Shown here: positions 27,077 to 35,804 of the stretch, one piece after another
How positions within the stretch are numbered: the stretch's first letter is position 1
Layout of the letters: every line of letters begins with the position of its first letter
DNA from: Cytophagales bacterium
GTDB taxonomy: Bacteria > Bacteroidota > Bacteroidia > Cytophagales > Cyclobacteriaceae
NCBI GenBank assembly: GCA_017303805.1
Contig: JAFLBQ010000002.1
Span: 372,001 to 436,000, forward strand
Direction: 5' to 3'
DNA length: 64,000 nucleotides
Translations under genes and position numbers: made by a program
Notes under the pieces: model-generated
Told to the model about the DNA's origin: nothing
The model's input: the letters and a program-made list of their open reading frames with translations, nothing else
Databases searched by the model: none

Positions 27077-27635
27077 TGATTTTCGGGTTTGAGATACTGC
27101 TGAGTAATACTTCGCCCTTGTAGCTGCCAGGAATTAAACTGTACGGCTTTATATCTTTCATAATGTATTCGCTCATCATAAAACCTTGTATGGTAAAGCG
27201 CTTGGTAATCGATAAAAATTCGCGAACAGACTTTTGAATTTCATCGGCTGTACCTGGAGCTATTGCCAATCCGGCACTGATAACTTTTTCTTTTTCGGTA
27301 GCCTCAAGCTTTAAAAATTTAGACCCTCCAACTTTTTTGCTATACGCATCAAACTCTTGCAGGCCCTGTGTAAACAGCGCTTGCCTTTCTTTATCCAGGC
27401 AATCATTTACCATTACCAGAATAAAATCCTGAACGGCAATGTCTCCGGCACCTTTCAGGTTACCAGGTGGAATTATGCTGTTAGCAACCGCACTCAATAG
27501 GGTTTGTTGCGTGGAGGTTATCTGCAGGTTGGAATACGCAGCCAGAATATCTTCCTTTTCAAAATTACAGGAAGGAATCAGCACGGCTCCGCCTGTTAAG
27601 ATAGCCAGGCTTTTAAGCGCTTCTCTTCGTTGCAT
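27069..27635 (-). CDS. Gluconate 2-dehydrogenase subunit 3-family lipoprotein
   Basis: 188 residues. The N-terminus MQRREALKSLAILTGG has an RR pair followed by a hydrophobic stretch and LIPSC, so it looks like a Tat-type lipoprotein signal (lipid Cys23). The rest matches the helical subunit 3 of membrane-bound gluconate dehydrogenases: LLSAVANSIIPPGNLKGAGD, VNDCLDKERQALFTQGLQEF and YIMKDIKPYSLIPGSYKGEV are typical. It overlaps the GMC gene by eight bases and is the first gene of this operon (subunit 3, GMC, EamA). It probably carries or stabilises the flavoprotein in the envelope. Confidence 0.85.
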   Translation of the reverse strand: MQRREALKSLAILTGGAVLIPSCNFEKEDILAAYSNLQITSTQQTLLSAVANSIIPPGNLKGAGDIAVQDFILVMVNDCLDKERQALFTQGLQEFDAYSKKVGGSKFLKLEATEKEKVISAGLAIAPGTADEIQKSVREFLSITKRFTIQGFMMSEYIMKDIKPYSLIPGSYKGEVLLSSISNPKING

Positions 27636-27723
27636 AGGAGTTCTTTTTTGATCTGAGTAAAGATATCAAAGACTAAATGATATACCAGTTGTTAGGTACC
27701 GACTTAAATTTTGAGGTCAACCA

Positions 27724-28878
27724 TTAGTTGCCAACCAGTACCTTTACCAGGTGCATCAGGTCTTTTTCGGTATTGTACAGGTGTGGCGAAACGCGGATTA
27801 CATTACCTCTAAACGAAACCGAGATTTTGTTTTTTACGATTCGCTTCTTCACAGCCTCCAGATCAATACCTTCCGGCAAACGAATGCCAAATAAATGATA
27901 GCCCCGCGCATCGTCATCTTCTATCCAGAAACCAGCCTCGCGTAAAATCCCTACCGGTCTTTCTGTTATCGATTGGCAATACTGCTGAATGGCTTTCGGC
28001 TTCCATTCATTTATCTGTTTCAAAGCCTGCAGCATCATGGGTACAAGAATAAAATTGCTATGCTCGCCCACTTCATACCGAAGGGCTCCGGGTTGATACT
28101 GCGGCTGGTAGTTTACCAGGCCGGCAAAGTTCTCGCTGTTCAACCGGTTAATCCAGTTTTCTTCTACCGGCCTCCCATTATCAAACGCTTCGCCATAATA
28201 AGCCAGCCCGATTGAGTATGGGCCCATCAACCATTTATAGCCGGCACAAATCACGGCATCGGGTTCAATTTCTTTTATGCTGAATGGCAATGCGCCAATA
28301 GATTGCGTGCCATCAATTACTAAACGGGCGCCTGTTTCGCGCGTGCGTGCACGGATTGCTTTCAGATTAAATTTTGTTCCATCGGCCCAGTGCACGTGGC
28401 CCAGCGCCACCAGCCGGGTGTTACTGTCAATTGCTTCGAGCAACCGATCGTTCCATTGCTTGCCGCGATTGGTTTTGGTTTCTGGTGCAGAAACTATTTT
28501 TATTTGAACTCCCGTATCGGAATGCAGGCGCTGCCACGGATAAAAGTTACTTGGAAACTGTTCGGCTGCCACAACAATATTGTTGTGTGCACTTACCGAC
28601 AGGTTGTTCATTACGTTTGCCATTCCATACGATACCGATGGAATAATTACAACCCGCAAAGCCTCCCCCTGAATAAGTTTAGCAAACTCTTTTCGGAGCT
28701 TTTCGGTGTCAGCGAAAAAATCGCCCGTAGAAATAGCAGCCGGATTCCGTTTCTTTAATAATCCGGTTACTCCCTGTTGCTCTACCGCCTTAAGCAGCGG
28801 AGCCATGTAAGCACAATTGAGGTAGCACAGGTTGCGGGGCAAGGTAAACCGGGCGCGTTGGTGAGTAAGAGCATTCAT
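27724..28878 (-). CDS. Class V-fold PLP-dependent aminotransferase/lyase
   Basis: 384 residues. The chain follows the class V aminotransferase layout (cysteine desulfurase, kynureninase, isopenicillin epimerase relatives): VIIPSVSYGMANVMNNL near the N-terminus, HVHWADGTKFNL, PLP-pairing Asp189 in LVIDGTQSIGALPF and the Schiff-base Lys215 in CAGYKWLMGPYSIG. The C-terminal domain ends with VIRVSPHLYNTEKDL. No catalytic Cys loop of a desulfurase is apparent, so it may be an epimerase or lyase rather than a sulfur donor. Stand-alone gene, transcribed away from the next one. Confidence 0.85.
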   Translation of the reverse strand: MNALTHQRARFTLPRNLCYLNCAYMAPLLKAVEQQGVTGLLKKRNPAAISTGDFFADTEKLRKEFAKLIQGEALRVVIIPSVSYGMANVMNNLSVSAHNNIVVAAEQFPSNFYPWQRLHSDTGVQIKIVSAPETKTNRGKQWNDRLLEAIDSNTRLVALGHVHWADGTKFNLKAIRARTRETGARLVIDGTQSIGALPFSIKEIEPDAVICAGYKWLMGPYSIGLAYYGEAFDNGRPVEENWINRLNSENFAGLVNYQPQYQPGALRYEVGEHSNFILVPMMLQALKQINEWKPKAIQQYCQSITERPVGILREAGFWIEDDDARGYHLFGIRLPEGIDLEAVKKRIVKNKISVSFRGNVIRVSPHLYNTEKDLMHLVKVLVGN

Positions 28879-28982
28879 AATAAGAAACCGTGAGTCGCAA
28901 GATCAGTTTTTTTAGAATTGATTGATAGCGCAGGTTAAACTTGTGGTTACAATTCTTGTCGAAGCGCAATACACGTTTTTCT

Positions 28983-29237
28983 ATGTTGGTGCCTGCAGAG
29001 TTATATCGAGGAATTGAATTTATCCGGATAAGCAAACTTCCGGTTGGCCAACAACAACGAATTAAAGCTACTCTTGCCCCGGTTTTGATTATTAAGATTC
29101 TTATTGGAAGTACGATAGTGCCCGACTGCATTCAGTATTCGGACTACCGGGCCTGGTACGAAACCACCTTTAAGCCAGCTCCACCTTTAAGCCCGGCACC
29201 ATCGGGTGCAATAGCCCTTGCGGGCGAGCCTGGTTAG
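28983..29237 (+). CDS. Small conserved-looking hypothetical protein
   Basis: 84 residues from ATG 28983 (MLVPAELYRGIEFIRISKLP). The body is compact and protein-like: it contains PVGQQQRIKATLAPVLIIKI followed by GSTIVPDCIQYSDYRAWYET, with aromatic and charged residues placed as in a folded small domain. I have the impression of similar 70-90 residue proteins in other Cytophagales but cannot name a family. The last 20 residues are Pro/Ala/Gly-rich and may be read-through of non-coding sequence. It is divergent from the aminotransferase gene and its stop overlaps the end of the VOC gene by four bases. Confidence 0.5.
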   Translation: MLVPAELYRGIEFIRISKLPVGQQQRIKATLAPVLIIKILIGSTIVPDCIQYSDYRAWYETTFKPAPPLSPAPSGAIALAGEPG

Positions 29238-29623
29238 CCCCATAACCCAGCAGGAACTATTTCCACTACGTTGCCGGCCGGATCATTAAAATAGAAAGAC
29301 TCCAGCCCGTTGCCCCACTTTACGCAGTCGATAATAGCAATTCCTTTTTGAAGCAACTCCGCTTTGGTTGCCGGGTATTCCTGGGCTGCAACTTCAAATG
29401 CAAAGTGATAGCGACCGCTGCTATAATGGGCTGGTGGACTGGATTTAGTACGGGATTCTTCCGGATTAAAACAAAGTAACACGCTGTTACCGGCTCTGAA
29501 AAATACATGCTGATTGTGCAGCTCAGCAATTATGGGTAACCCTAACAGATCGTGATAAAAGCCTTTGGCTGCTTCAAGGTTAGCAAAGTAGAGGCAGGTT
29601 TCTTTTATCTGAGTAATCTGCAT
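29234..29623 (-). CDS. VOC (glyoxalase/bleomycin resistance) family protein
   Basis: 129 residues from ATG 29623 (MQITQIKETCLYFANLEAAK); a 10-codon upstream extension is possible but starts less well. The two beta-alpha-beta-beta-beta halves of a VOC fold are visible: LYFANLEAAKGFYHDLLGLP with VFFRAGNSVLLCFNPE, then YHFAFEVAAQEYPATKAELL with SFYFNDPAGNVVEIV, the usual C-terminal metal-side motif. Such small proteins are metal-dependent lyases, dioxygenases or binding proteins; no substrate can be given. Stand-alone on its strand. Confidence 0.85.
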   Translation of the reverse strand: MQITQIKETCLYFANLEAAKGFYHDLLGLPIIAELHNQHVFFRAGNSVLLCFNPEESRTKSSPPAHYSSGRYHFAFEVAAQEYPATKAELLQKGIAIIDCVKWGNGLESFYFNDPAGNVVEIVPAGLWG

Positions 29624-29974
29624 GGCTGGTAAACTTAGTGCAGAAAGGTACACTTAATGATTCTATGGGGTTGAAAATCTGAATCTTAGAATTGCAGAAA
29701 AAACCCGACCCCGAAATGTGCGCTTTGGCAGTTGTCCACAAAGAACAGATTAACGGGAAATGGCTTAAATAATTGGTATTCAGCAAGTTAATGCGTAACG
29801 ATCCGGTAATGTGGATAAGTGTGGAATTTTGTGGAATTCTATTTTGGCCTTTTTTTGGTTGATTCTAAGTAGTTGAATTATACCCCCTTACTCGGTCACC
29901 TTGCATCAACCTTACATACCCGGATTTTGAAAATTATTATCAAACTGAATCGGCTAAATTTACGTTTTTGCAAC
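29624..29974. other. Divergent intergenic region with DnaA-box-like sites
   Basis: No gene seen between the divergent VOC and thioredoxin-like genes. It contains one exact DnaA-box match on the minus strand (TGTGGATAA at 29810-29818), one 8-of-9 match on the plus strand (TTGTCCACA at 29732-29740) and two weaker TGTGGAATT copies (29820-29828, 29830-29838), followed by a T-rich stretch at about 29840-29860. TAAATTTA just before the ATG at 29975 might be a -7 element. Whether DnaA binds here cannot be told from the sequence. Confidence 0.35.
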
Positions 29975-30457
29975 ATGATTAAGTCGCTCGGTTTTATCCT
30001 TTTTGTAATCTTGTTTTCTTCGGCAGCTTCTGCGCAGGGCATCAGGCAAATAAAGCTTAACGATTTACAACAACTGATAGCGGCCAAATCGGAACGCATA
30101 CAAGTAATAAATTTCTGGGCCACCTGGTGTGCGCCCTGTGTTAAGGAAATTCCCTTATTTGAAAAACTGAAACTGGATAACACCGGGGTTGAGGTTACGT
30201 TGGTGAGCATGGATTTCGATCTTGATCCCAATCCCGCCAAGGTAGAACGGTTTGTTACCCGTAAAAACCTGAAGAGCACGGTAGTAATTCTGGCCGAGAC
30301 AGACCCGAACGCATGGATAGACAAGATTGATAAAGAATGGAGCGGTGCGCTGCCGGCAACGCTAATCATCAACACCCAAACCGGAAAACGCAGGCTGGTT
30401 CAAAGAGAATTACACGAGGGCGACCTTGAAAAATTGATAAACGAAGTACGTAACTAA
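29975..30457 (+). CDS. Exported TlpA/ResA-like thioredoxin-fold protein
   Basis: 160 residues from ATG 29975 (MIKSLGFILFVILFSSAASA), which starts a clean signal peptide; the open frame upstream to 29873 is discarded. The active site is NFWATWCAPCVKEIP, a CxxC with the TlpA-type CAPC. The fold continues with VTLVSMDFDLDPNP and the cis-Pro loop GALPATLIIN. These periplasmic proteins reduce disulfides, for example during cytochrome c maturation or protection of exported proteins. The next gene, another thioredoxin-fold protein, follows after 12 bases, so they form a two-gene redox operon. Confidence 0.88.
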   Translation: MIKSLGFILFVILFSSAASAQGIRQIKLNDLQQLIAAKSERIQVINFWATWCAPCVKEIPLFEKLKLDNTGVEVTLVSMDFDLDPNPAKVERFVTRKNLKSTVVILAETDPNAWIDKIDKEWSGALPATLIINTQTGKRRLVQRELHEGDLEKLINEVRN

Positions 30458-30469
30458 AAACCGATTGCT

Positions 30470-31066
30470 ATGAAAAAACTAGTTGTTGTGATGTTGGCTT
30501 TGATAGCCGTAGCGGCAAGCCCAGTTAGAGAGGGTTTTGAGGTAGGCGATACCGCTACCGATTTTAAGTTGAAGAATGTGGACGGTAAAACTGTTTCGCT
30601 TGCCGAATTTAAAGATGCAAAGGGCTACATCGTAATTTTTGATTGTAATACATGCCCTTACTCCAAAGCATATAACCAACGCATTATTGATTTAAATACA
30701 AAGTATGCAGCGAAGGGAGTTCCGGTGGTTGCCATTAATGCCAACGATCCCGGCCTGTCGGCAGGCGATTCATTTGAGGAGATGGTAAAAGTTGCTAAAC
30801 AGAAGGGTTATAAGTTTCCGTACCTGGTAGATGAAACCCAGGAAGTTGCTAAAGCGTATGGTGCAACCAACACACCACATGTATTTGTACTTTCTAAAGA
30901 TTTGAAAGTAACCTACATCGGGGCCATTGACGATAACTCGCGCAAAGCAGAAGCAGTTAGCAAGCGATATGTAGAAGATGCGGTGGATGCATTGCTGCAG
31001 GGCAAAGCGGCACCTACCACTAAGACCAAGGCAATTGGCTGCGGCATTAAGTGGAAGAGCGCATAA
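30470..31066 (+). CDS. Exported thioredoxin/redoxin family protein
   Basis: 198 residues, signal peptide at the N-terminus (VVVMLALIAVAASP). The AhpC/TSA-like fold starts EVGDTATDFKLKNVDGKTVS and has the sequence FDCNTCPYSKAYNQRI, so the catalytic pair is CNTC; then VPVVAINANDPG, YLVDETQEVAKAYGATNTPH with the cis-Pro and VTYIGAIDDNSR. This is the typical sequence of the Bacteroidota and Planctomycete group of secreted redoxin-like proteins. A third Cys near the end (IGCGIKWKSA) is unusual in position. Follows the TlpA-like gene by 12 bases and is followed by a strong terminator. Confidence 0.87.
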   Translation: MKKLVVVMLALIAVAASPVREGFEVGDTATDFKLKNVDGKTVSLAEFKDAKGYIVIFDCNTCPYSKAYNQRIIDLNTKYAAKGVPVVAINANDPGLSAGDSFEEMVKVAKQKGYKFPYLVDETQEVAKAYGATNTPHVFVLSKDLKVTYIGAIDDNSRKAEAVSKRYVEDAVDALLQGKAAPTTKTKAIGCGIKWKSA

Positions 31067-31091
31067 CCAGTAGCAAGACCACTTTAAAAGG

Positions 31092-31126
31092 AAGAGGCTG
31101 TCTCACAAAAGGCAGCCTCTTTTGAT
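31092..31126 (+). terminator. Intrinsic terminator after the redoxin operon
   Basis: An 11-pair stem (31092-31102 with 31111-31121, one T-G pair), 8-base loop and a short T run ending at 31123, 26 bases after the stop of the redoxin gene. Confidence 0.8.
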
Positions 31127-31279
31127 TTTGGGTTGGCAAAATTATGAGACCCTCTCTTTATCAACTGGGCCAGTTTTCCTGCTGGTAAGGGCCTACAGGG
31201 CCGGATAAATAACGAGCACAAAAGCTCTAACAACTTCGTTAGAAGTTTTCTGTTTCGAGCATCCTTTTATACAGCATTC

Positions 31280-32713
31280 CTATTTTAATACCGGCAGTGG
31301 TGGCGGGCCTTCGGGTATGTAGGCCTTGTACACGTGCCCGCCTCTTCGTTGTTCAAACTCGGCTCTAATGCTCTTGCGCAAGGGTTCCTGCTCGAACAAA
31401 TCTACCATGGTAAGAGCCAGTGCCTTTGCTGCATACACCAGGCCCTTATGCCCGATACTCATGCCTCCGCATGCAACCACAGCCCACCCATGCCACGCGG
31501 TGTGAGCAGGTGCTGTAGTAGCCACCAGGGTAATTTCAGGAACAACCCAACTAATATCGGCCACATCAGTAGAGCCATTGTTGGGATCTTTTAGCGTTGG
31601 CTTTAAAGGTGAAATTTTTCCATTTAGTCCGGTTTGAGCCACGCCCTGGGCTTGCTGAATTTGTTTGGCAAAAGTTTGTTCATCTTCAGTAAATACAAGT
31701 GGGCCTAACCGTTCCAGATTTTTTTGCAACACTTCGGCCCCAGCCAGATTTATGAGCAACTCATACGAGCCCGTTTGTACCGTAATCTTTGTAGTTACTC
31801 CCGCAATCAACGCTGCACCAGCGGCAATTTCTTTTACGCGTGCAAACACATCTTCTACGCCTGCGCGCTGACTGTCCCGGATCCACATCCACACTTTTGA
31901 ATACTCCGGAACCACGTTGGGCACATCGCCACCGTTAACCAGGGTGTAATGCATACGCACACTGGGCCGCACATGTTCGCGTAAAAGATTTACGCCATGG
32001 GCAAAAGCCTCAAGCCCATCGCTTGCACTGCGGCCATTCCAGGGGTCGGCAGCGGCATGCGCAGCTTTGCCGGTAAACTCTACGGTAAAATCAACCATTG
32101 CCTGCGAGCTTTGAGTATTGGCCGCAGTTTCCATATCGGGGTGCCAATCCAAGCACACGTCCAGATCATTAAATAATCCATCGCGCAGCATGTAAATTTT
32201 TCCACCCACGGCTTCTTCTGCTGGCGTTCCATAAAAACGAATAGTACCTGTTAATTTTCCCTGAGCAATTAATTCTTTAACGGCTACTGCTGCACCTAAA
32301 CTGCCAGCTCCAAAAAGATTGTGCCCACAGCCATGGCCGCCTGCACCGGTAGCTGCTGCTTCTTTAGTTGGTTGTGCTTTTTGCGATAAGCCGGGTAATG
32401 CATCGTACTCGCCCATTATCCCTATAATAGGTTTGCCGCTACCAAATTCTGCAATAAAAGCCGTAGGCATTCCCGCAACTCCGCGTGTAACCTTAAAGCC
32501 TTGCAATTCGGCATAATCGGCAAGGGCTTTGGCCGATTGAGTTTCCTGAAGCGCGGTTTCGGCATACGCCCAAATCTTATCGCTTAACGTTATTAACTCA
32601 GCCTGGTGCCGGGTTACCGATTGAATAACAAAATCTTTGTTGGGATTATTTCCTTTTTTCTGTGCAATGGCGTGAGCGGGCACAAGCAATATCACAAACA
32701 GAATGCGGTACAT
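31280..32713 (-). CDS. Exported M20-family amidohydrolase, AbgB type
   Basis: 477 residues with a signal peptide (MYRILFVILLVPAHAIAQ). M20 peptidase with the usual insertion of a dimerisation (lid) domain. Metal-binding regions are GEYDALPG (about 106-113) and TGAGGHGCGHNLFGAG (about 127-142), both typical of the p-aminobenzoyl-glutamate hydrolase B (AbgB) branch; later TPAEEAVGGKIYM and DISWVVPEITLVATTAPAHT. Members hydrolyse amide bonds of small substrates with two metal ions. The export signal suggests a periplasmic peptide or amide substrate instead of folate fragments. Stand-alone; the other two M20 genes nearby belong to a different branch. Confidence 0.9.
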   Translation of the reverse strand: MYRILFVILLVPAHAIAQKKGNNPNKDFVIQSVTRHQAELITLSDKIWAYAETALQETQSAKALADYAELQGFKVTRGVAGMPTAFIAEFGSGKPIIGIMGEYDALPGLSQKAQPTKEAAATGAGGHGCGHNLFGAGSLGAAVAVKELIAQGKLTGTIRFYGTPAEEAVGGKIYMLRDGLFNDLDVCLDWHPDMETAANTQSSQAMVDFTVEFTGKAAHAAADPWNGRSASDGLEAFAHGVNLLREHVRPSVRMHYTLVNGGDVPNVVPEYSKVWMWIRDSQRAGVEDVFARVKEIAAGAALIAGVTTKITVQTGSYELLINLAGAEVLQKNLERLGPLVFTEDEQTFAKQIQQAQGVAQTGLNGKISPLKPTLKDPNNGSTDVADISWVVPEITLVATTAPAHTAWHGWAVVACGGMSIGHKGLVYAAKALALTMVDLFEQEPLRKSIRAEFEQRRGGHVYKAYIPEGPPPLPVLK

Positions 32714-32807
32714 GCTGGTAAGTTTTTATGAAAGATAAAGATTTTGAGAACACAGTTTTGAACCTTACAGCCCGGTATGGAGTCTATTTACAAAACGGAC
32801 ACAATTT

Positions 32808-33176
32808 ATGAGAGGAGTTGCTTTGCTGCTGTTGATTTTGACGATGCTTACCGCATGTGAGCAGGAGCCTGTACAAAAATGCGATGGGGCTGTGTTGGCA
32901 ACTGTGCGCGACCTTACCGGATTGGATGGGTGCGGGTATGTTTTTGAATTGCAAGATGGCACCCGGCTACAGCCGTACTTACTGCTGCGATGCGGAACGC
33001 CCCCACTGCCAAAAGAGGTTACAGAAAATCCGCTTTTCAATTTTGAATGGGTGGAGGGCAAGCGGGTGCTTATAACGTATGAAGTAATAACAGATATGGC
33101 CAGCAGTTGCATGGCCGGTTCACTTGTAAAAGTCACCTGCCTTCAGCAAGAAACCATTAACCCCGAGCAACTATGA
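32808..33176 (+). CDS. Small lipoprotein of unknown function (first of a pair)
   Basis: 122 residues, lipoprotein signal with lipid Cys17 (LTMLTAC). The mature part holds several Cys residues and a compact beta-rich segment (DGCGYVFELQDGTRLQPYLL, WVEGKRVLITYEVI). No family recognised with certainty. The stop codon overlaps the start of the next gene by four bases (33173-33176), so the two lipoproteins are translationally coupled. Confidence 0.6.
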   Translation: MRGVALLLLILTMLTACEQEPVQKCDGAVLATVRDLTGLDGCGYVFELQDGTRLQPYLLLRCGTPPLPKEVTENPLFNFEWVEGKRVLITYEVITDMASSCMAGSLVKVTCLQQETINPEQL

Positions 33177-33493
33177 AAGCAATTAGTCTTCTTTTAATTG
33201 CGGGCCTGCTCTGTGCCACAGCCTGTGAAGAATGCGACCACGAATTACCCGCTTGTGTTACTAATTTAATTACTACCGAGCCGCAACCCCTCGAGATCTG
33301 GCGGTATCGGTTCGATAATAAAATAGTGTATTACCTCGTGGGCGACTGCTGCGATCAATACAACTCGGTGTACGACCTCAACTGCAATCTTCTCTGTCAT
33401 CCTTCGGGGGGCATTGCCGGTAGTGGCGATGGCAGGTGCCCGGGGTTTCATAATACAGCCCAGCAAGGCGAATTACTCTGGAAGAAAAAATAA
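33173..33493 (+). CDS. Small Cys-rich lipoprotein (second of a pair)
   Basis: 106 residues, lipoprotein signal with lipid Cys18 (LLCATAC). The mature part has IWRYRFDNKIVYYLVGDCCD, NSVYDLNCNLLCHPSGG and GDGRCPGFHN, a Cys-rich small domain that I have seen in other Bacteroidota as a domain of unknown function (DUF6970-like, from memory). The Cys count (about nine in the mature chain) suggests disulfides in the envelope. Overlaps the preceding lipoprotein gene by four bases; no function can be stated. Confidence 0.65.
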   Translation: MKAISLLLIAGLLCATACEECDHELPACVTNLITTEPQPLEIWRYRFDNKIVYYLVGDCCDQYNSVYDLNCNLLCHPSGGIAGSGDGRCPGFHNTAQQGELLWKKK

Positions 33494-33522
33494 AATACAA
33501 GCAGGATAACCCGCTACGCAGC

Positions 33523-34824
33523 TTACTTCTTTGCAAACAAATAATCTACCGTAACATTCAGCATTGCTTTTACGCCCGTAACAAAAGCAGTTTCGTCAAT
33601 CATAAAATCGGGTGTATGGTGCGAGGGTACTTTGGCAGGATCGGTATCGGGGGGCATGGCACCTAAAAAGAAAAAGAAGCCCGGAATTTCTTTTTGATAA
33701 AAGGCGAAGTCTTCAGCTCCGGTAATGGCATTAATCTCGAATGTATGTGCTGCTCCTGCTGCTTTTTGTAAACTGGGAATCATCTTCTGAGTAAGTGCAG
33801 GATCATTGTAGGTTACCGGTGTTCCCCTGCGGATAGTTACTTCCGCTTTTGCTCCGGCACTCTCGGCAATCTTTGTGGCGGTTAGTTTTATTTTTTCATG
33901 AATTTTATCCTGCATGTCAGTATCGAGGGTACGAATGGTGCCGGCAAAAAATGCTTCTTCAGGAATAATGTTTTCGCGAATGCCCGATTGAATGCGGCCT
34001 ACGGTTATCACGGCAGCTTCTTTGGTCAACTCCGTTTGACGACTGATAATGGTTTGCAAGCCATTGATAATTTGTGCCGATACCACAATCGGGTCGATGC
34101 TCATCCACGGTGTAGAGCCATGTGCTTGTCTTCCTAAAATTTTTACCGAATACGTATCGGCTGCGGCCATCATGCCACCGGGCTTATACGTTAGTTTTCC
34201 CAGGGGCGTAACCGAACTAATGTGCAGGCCAAAGATTACTTCTACCTTCGGGTTTTGAAGCACCCCTTCTTTCACCATCATCGAAGCACCACCGTCTTCG
34301 CCTGCAGGGGCGCCTTCTTCTGCCGGTTGAAAAATAAATTTGATAGTTCCTTTAAGCTCGGTTTTGTTCCTGGTAAGGATTTCGGCCACGCCCATTAATA
34401 TTGCTACGTGGCTATCGTGGCCACACGCATGCATTACGCCAGTTTCTTGTCCGTTAAAAGTTGTTTTTACTTTGGAGGCGAAAGGCAAGCTGTTGCGCTC
34501 CGTAACGGGCAGTGCATCCATATCGGCACGCAAGGCAATTACAGGTCCGGGCTTACCGGTTTCCAATAAAGCCACAACGCCCGTATGGGCAACTCCGGTT
34601 TGTACTTTTAATCCTAATTTCTTTAGGTGCCCGGCTATATAGGCCGCTGTTTGTGTTTCGCGATTGGATAGTTCCGGGTTCTCATGCAGATGCCTGCGCC
34701 ATTCTACAACGCGGGTTTCTATTTCTTTTGCTTGTTGATCGAGTTTGGTTTGCAGTTTAGGGTTTACCTGGGCAAGGGCTTGCGCGCCAAGAAAACAAAT
34801 GATACTAATTAAAAATGATTTCAT
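33523..34824 (-). CDS. Exported M20D amidohydrolase (copy A)
   Basis: 433 residues, signal peptide ending ALAQ. M20D branch (hippurate, N-acyl-amino-acid or IAA-amino-acid hydrolases): WRRHLHENPELSNRE, VIALRADMDALPVTE, VMHACGHDSHVAILMG, FIFQPAEEGAPAGEDGGASM and the C-terminal GAEDFAFYQKEIPG and PSHHTPDFMIDE. All of the usual metal and catalytic residues (Cys/His in HACGHD, Glu-Glu in PAEE, final His in HHTPDF) are present. It would remove an acyl group or amino acid from an amide in the periplasm. Overlaps the alcohol dehydrogenase gene by four bases; last gene of the three-gene operon. Confidence 0.92.
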   Translation of the reverse strand: MKSFLISIICFLGAQALAQVNPKLQTKLDQQAKEIETRVVEWRRHLHENPELSNRETQTAAYIAGHLKKLGLKVQTGVAHTGVVALLETGKPGPVIALRADMDALPVTERNSLPFASKVKTTFNGQETGVMHACGHDSHVAILMGVAEILTRNKTELKGTIKFIFQPAEEGAPAGEDGGASMMVKEGVLQNPKVEVIFGLHISSVTPLGKLTYKPGGMMAAADTYSVKILGRQAHGSTPWMSIDPIVVSAQIINGLQTIISRQTELTKEAAVITVGRIQSGIRENIIPEEAFFAGTIRTLDTDMQDKIHEKIKLTATKIAESAGAKAEVTIRRGTPVTYNDPALTQKMIPSLQKAAGAAHTFEINAITGAEDFAFYQKEIPGFFFFLGAMPPDTDPAKVPSHHTPDFMIDETAFVTGVKAMLNVTVDYLFAKK

Positions 34825-35804
34825 GGATTAAGGTTTGCGTACCTGTTTACAATTATAATTACGTTTCCTGTTTTTTGTTGGCTTTCTACATAGCGATGAG
34901 CCTCCACAATTTGATCCAATGTATAGTGCCTGTCAATAACAGGTTTAAATTCTCCATTCTGAACGAGTTGTTTTAAAAACGCCACATCGCTTTTGCTGAT
35001 AGTGGGTAGCGGAAATAAAACTCGTTTACCATTTAACAGTGGTGTAAGCAACGACTTCCAGATGTTATCTCCATTTTTGCCTGGCTCTGTAGAAATATAA
35101 ATTCCTTTAGGTTTGAGTAATGGTTTACACGCTGCAAATGAACTTTTGCCAACGGCATCAAAAATAAAATCAAACTGTTGAGTTGTTCTGGTAAAGTCTT
35201 CGGTTTGATAATCAATCACTCCATCCGCGCCAAGTGACTTAACCAAACCCACATTTTTAGTATTGCATACTGCGGTAACATTTGCCTTAAAATGTTTCAA
35301 CAGTTGAACTGCTGCCGAGCCAATGGCTCCCGTGGCACCATATACCATCACATCATGGCCTGATTTTACTTTTGCCGCACGAATATCGCATAGCGCATAG
35401 TGGCTACCTTCTGTAATGGCTGCAGCGGTTTCAAATGATACGCCTTCCGGAATCGTAGCAATGGAAGCCGTCTCTTTTATCGCCAGGTATTCTGCATGGC
35501 CCCCGAAGGTTGCATCGTTGAAACCAAAAACCTTATCGTCAATCTTAAACGATTTTACTCTTTTGCCAATTGCCTCTACTACACCGGCAAACTCATTACC
35601 CAGAATTTTATTATTCGGTTTGAACAAGCCACTAAAGAACCGCGACACAAAATATTCCGCACTGCGAAAACCACAATCAGTCCGGTTAACCGTTGATGCA
35701 AAAACTTTTATCAACAGTTCATTCTCTTTGGGTTCGGGCTTGGGTATCTCCATTACCTGAACTACTTCAGGTGGACCGTATTTGAAATGGAGTGCGGCTT
35801 TCAT
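34821..35804 (-). CDS. MDR-superfamily NAD(P)-dependent alcohol dehydrogenase/quinone reductase
   Basis: 327 residues, no signal peptide, therefore cytoplasmic. MDR fold: PPEVVQVMEIPKPEPKENEL, an ASTVNRTDCGFRSAE loop, GNEFAGVVEAIGKRVKSF, the Rossmann motif VMVYGATGAIGSAAVQLLKH and DYQTEDFTRTTQQFDFIFDA. The GHE zinc site and Cys-rich structural zinc loop of classical alcohol dehydrogenases are missing, which points to the zinc-free quinone reductase group. It lies between two exported M20 paralogues and overlaps each by four bases (34821-34824 and 35801-35804), a tight operon whose biochemical logic is not clear. Confidence 0.9.
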   Translation of the reverse strand: MKAALHFKYGPPEVVQVMEIPKPEPKENELLIKVFASTVNRTDCGFRSAEYFVSRFFSGLFKPNNKILGNEFAGVVEAIGKRVKSFKIDDKVFGFNDATFGGHAEYLAIKETASIATIPEGVSFETAAAITEGSHYALCDIRAAKVKSGHDVMVYGATGAIGSAAVQLLKHFKANVTAVCNTKNVGLVKSLGADGVIDYQTEDFTRTTQQFDFIFDAVGKSSFAACKPLLKPKGIYISTEPGKNGDNIWKSLLTPLLNGKRVLFPLPTISKSDVAFLKQLVQNGEFKPVIDRHYTLDQIVEAHRYVESQQKTGNVIIIVNRYANLNP

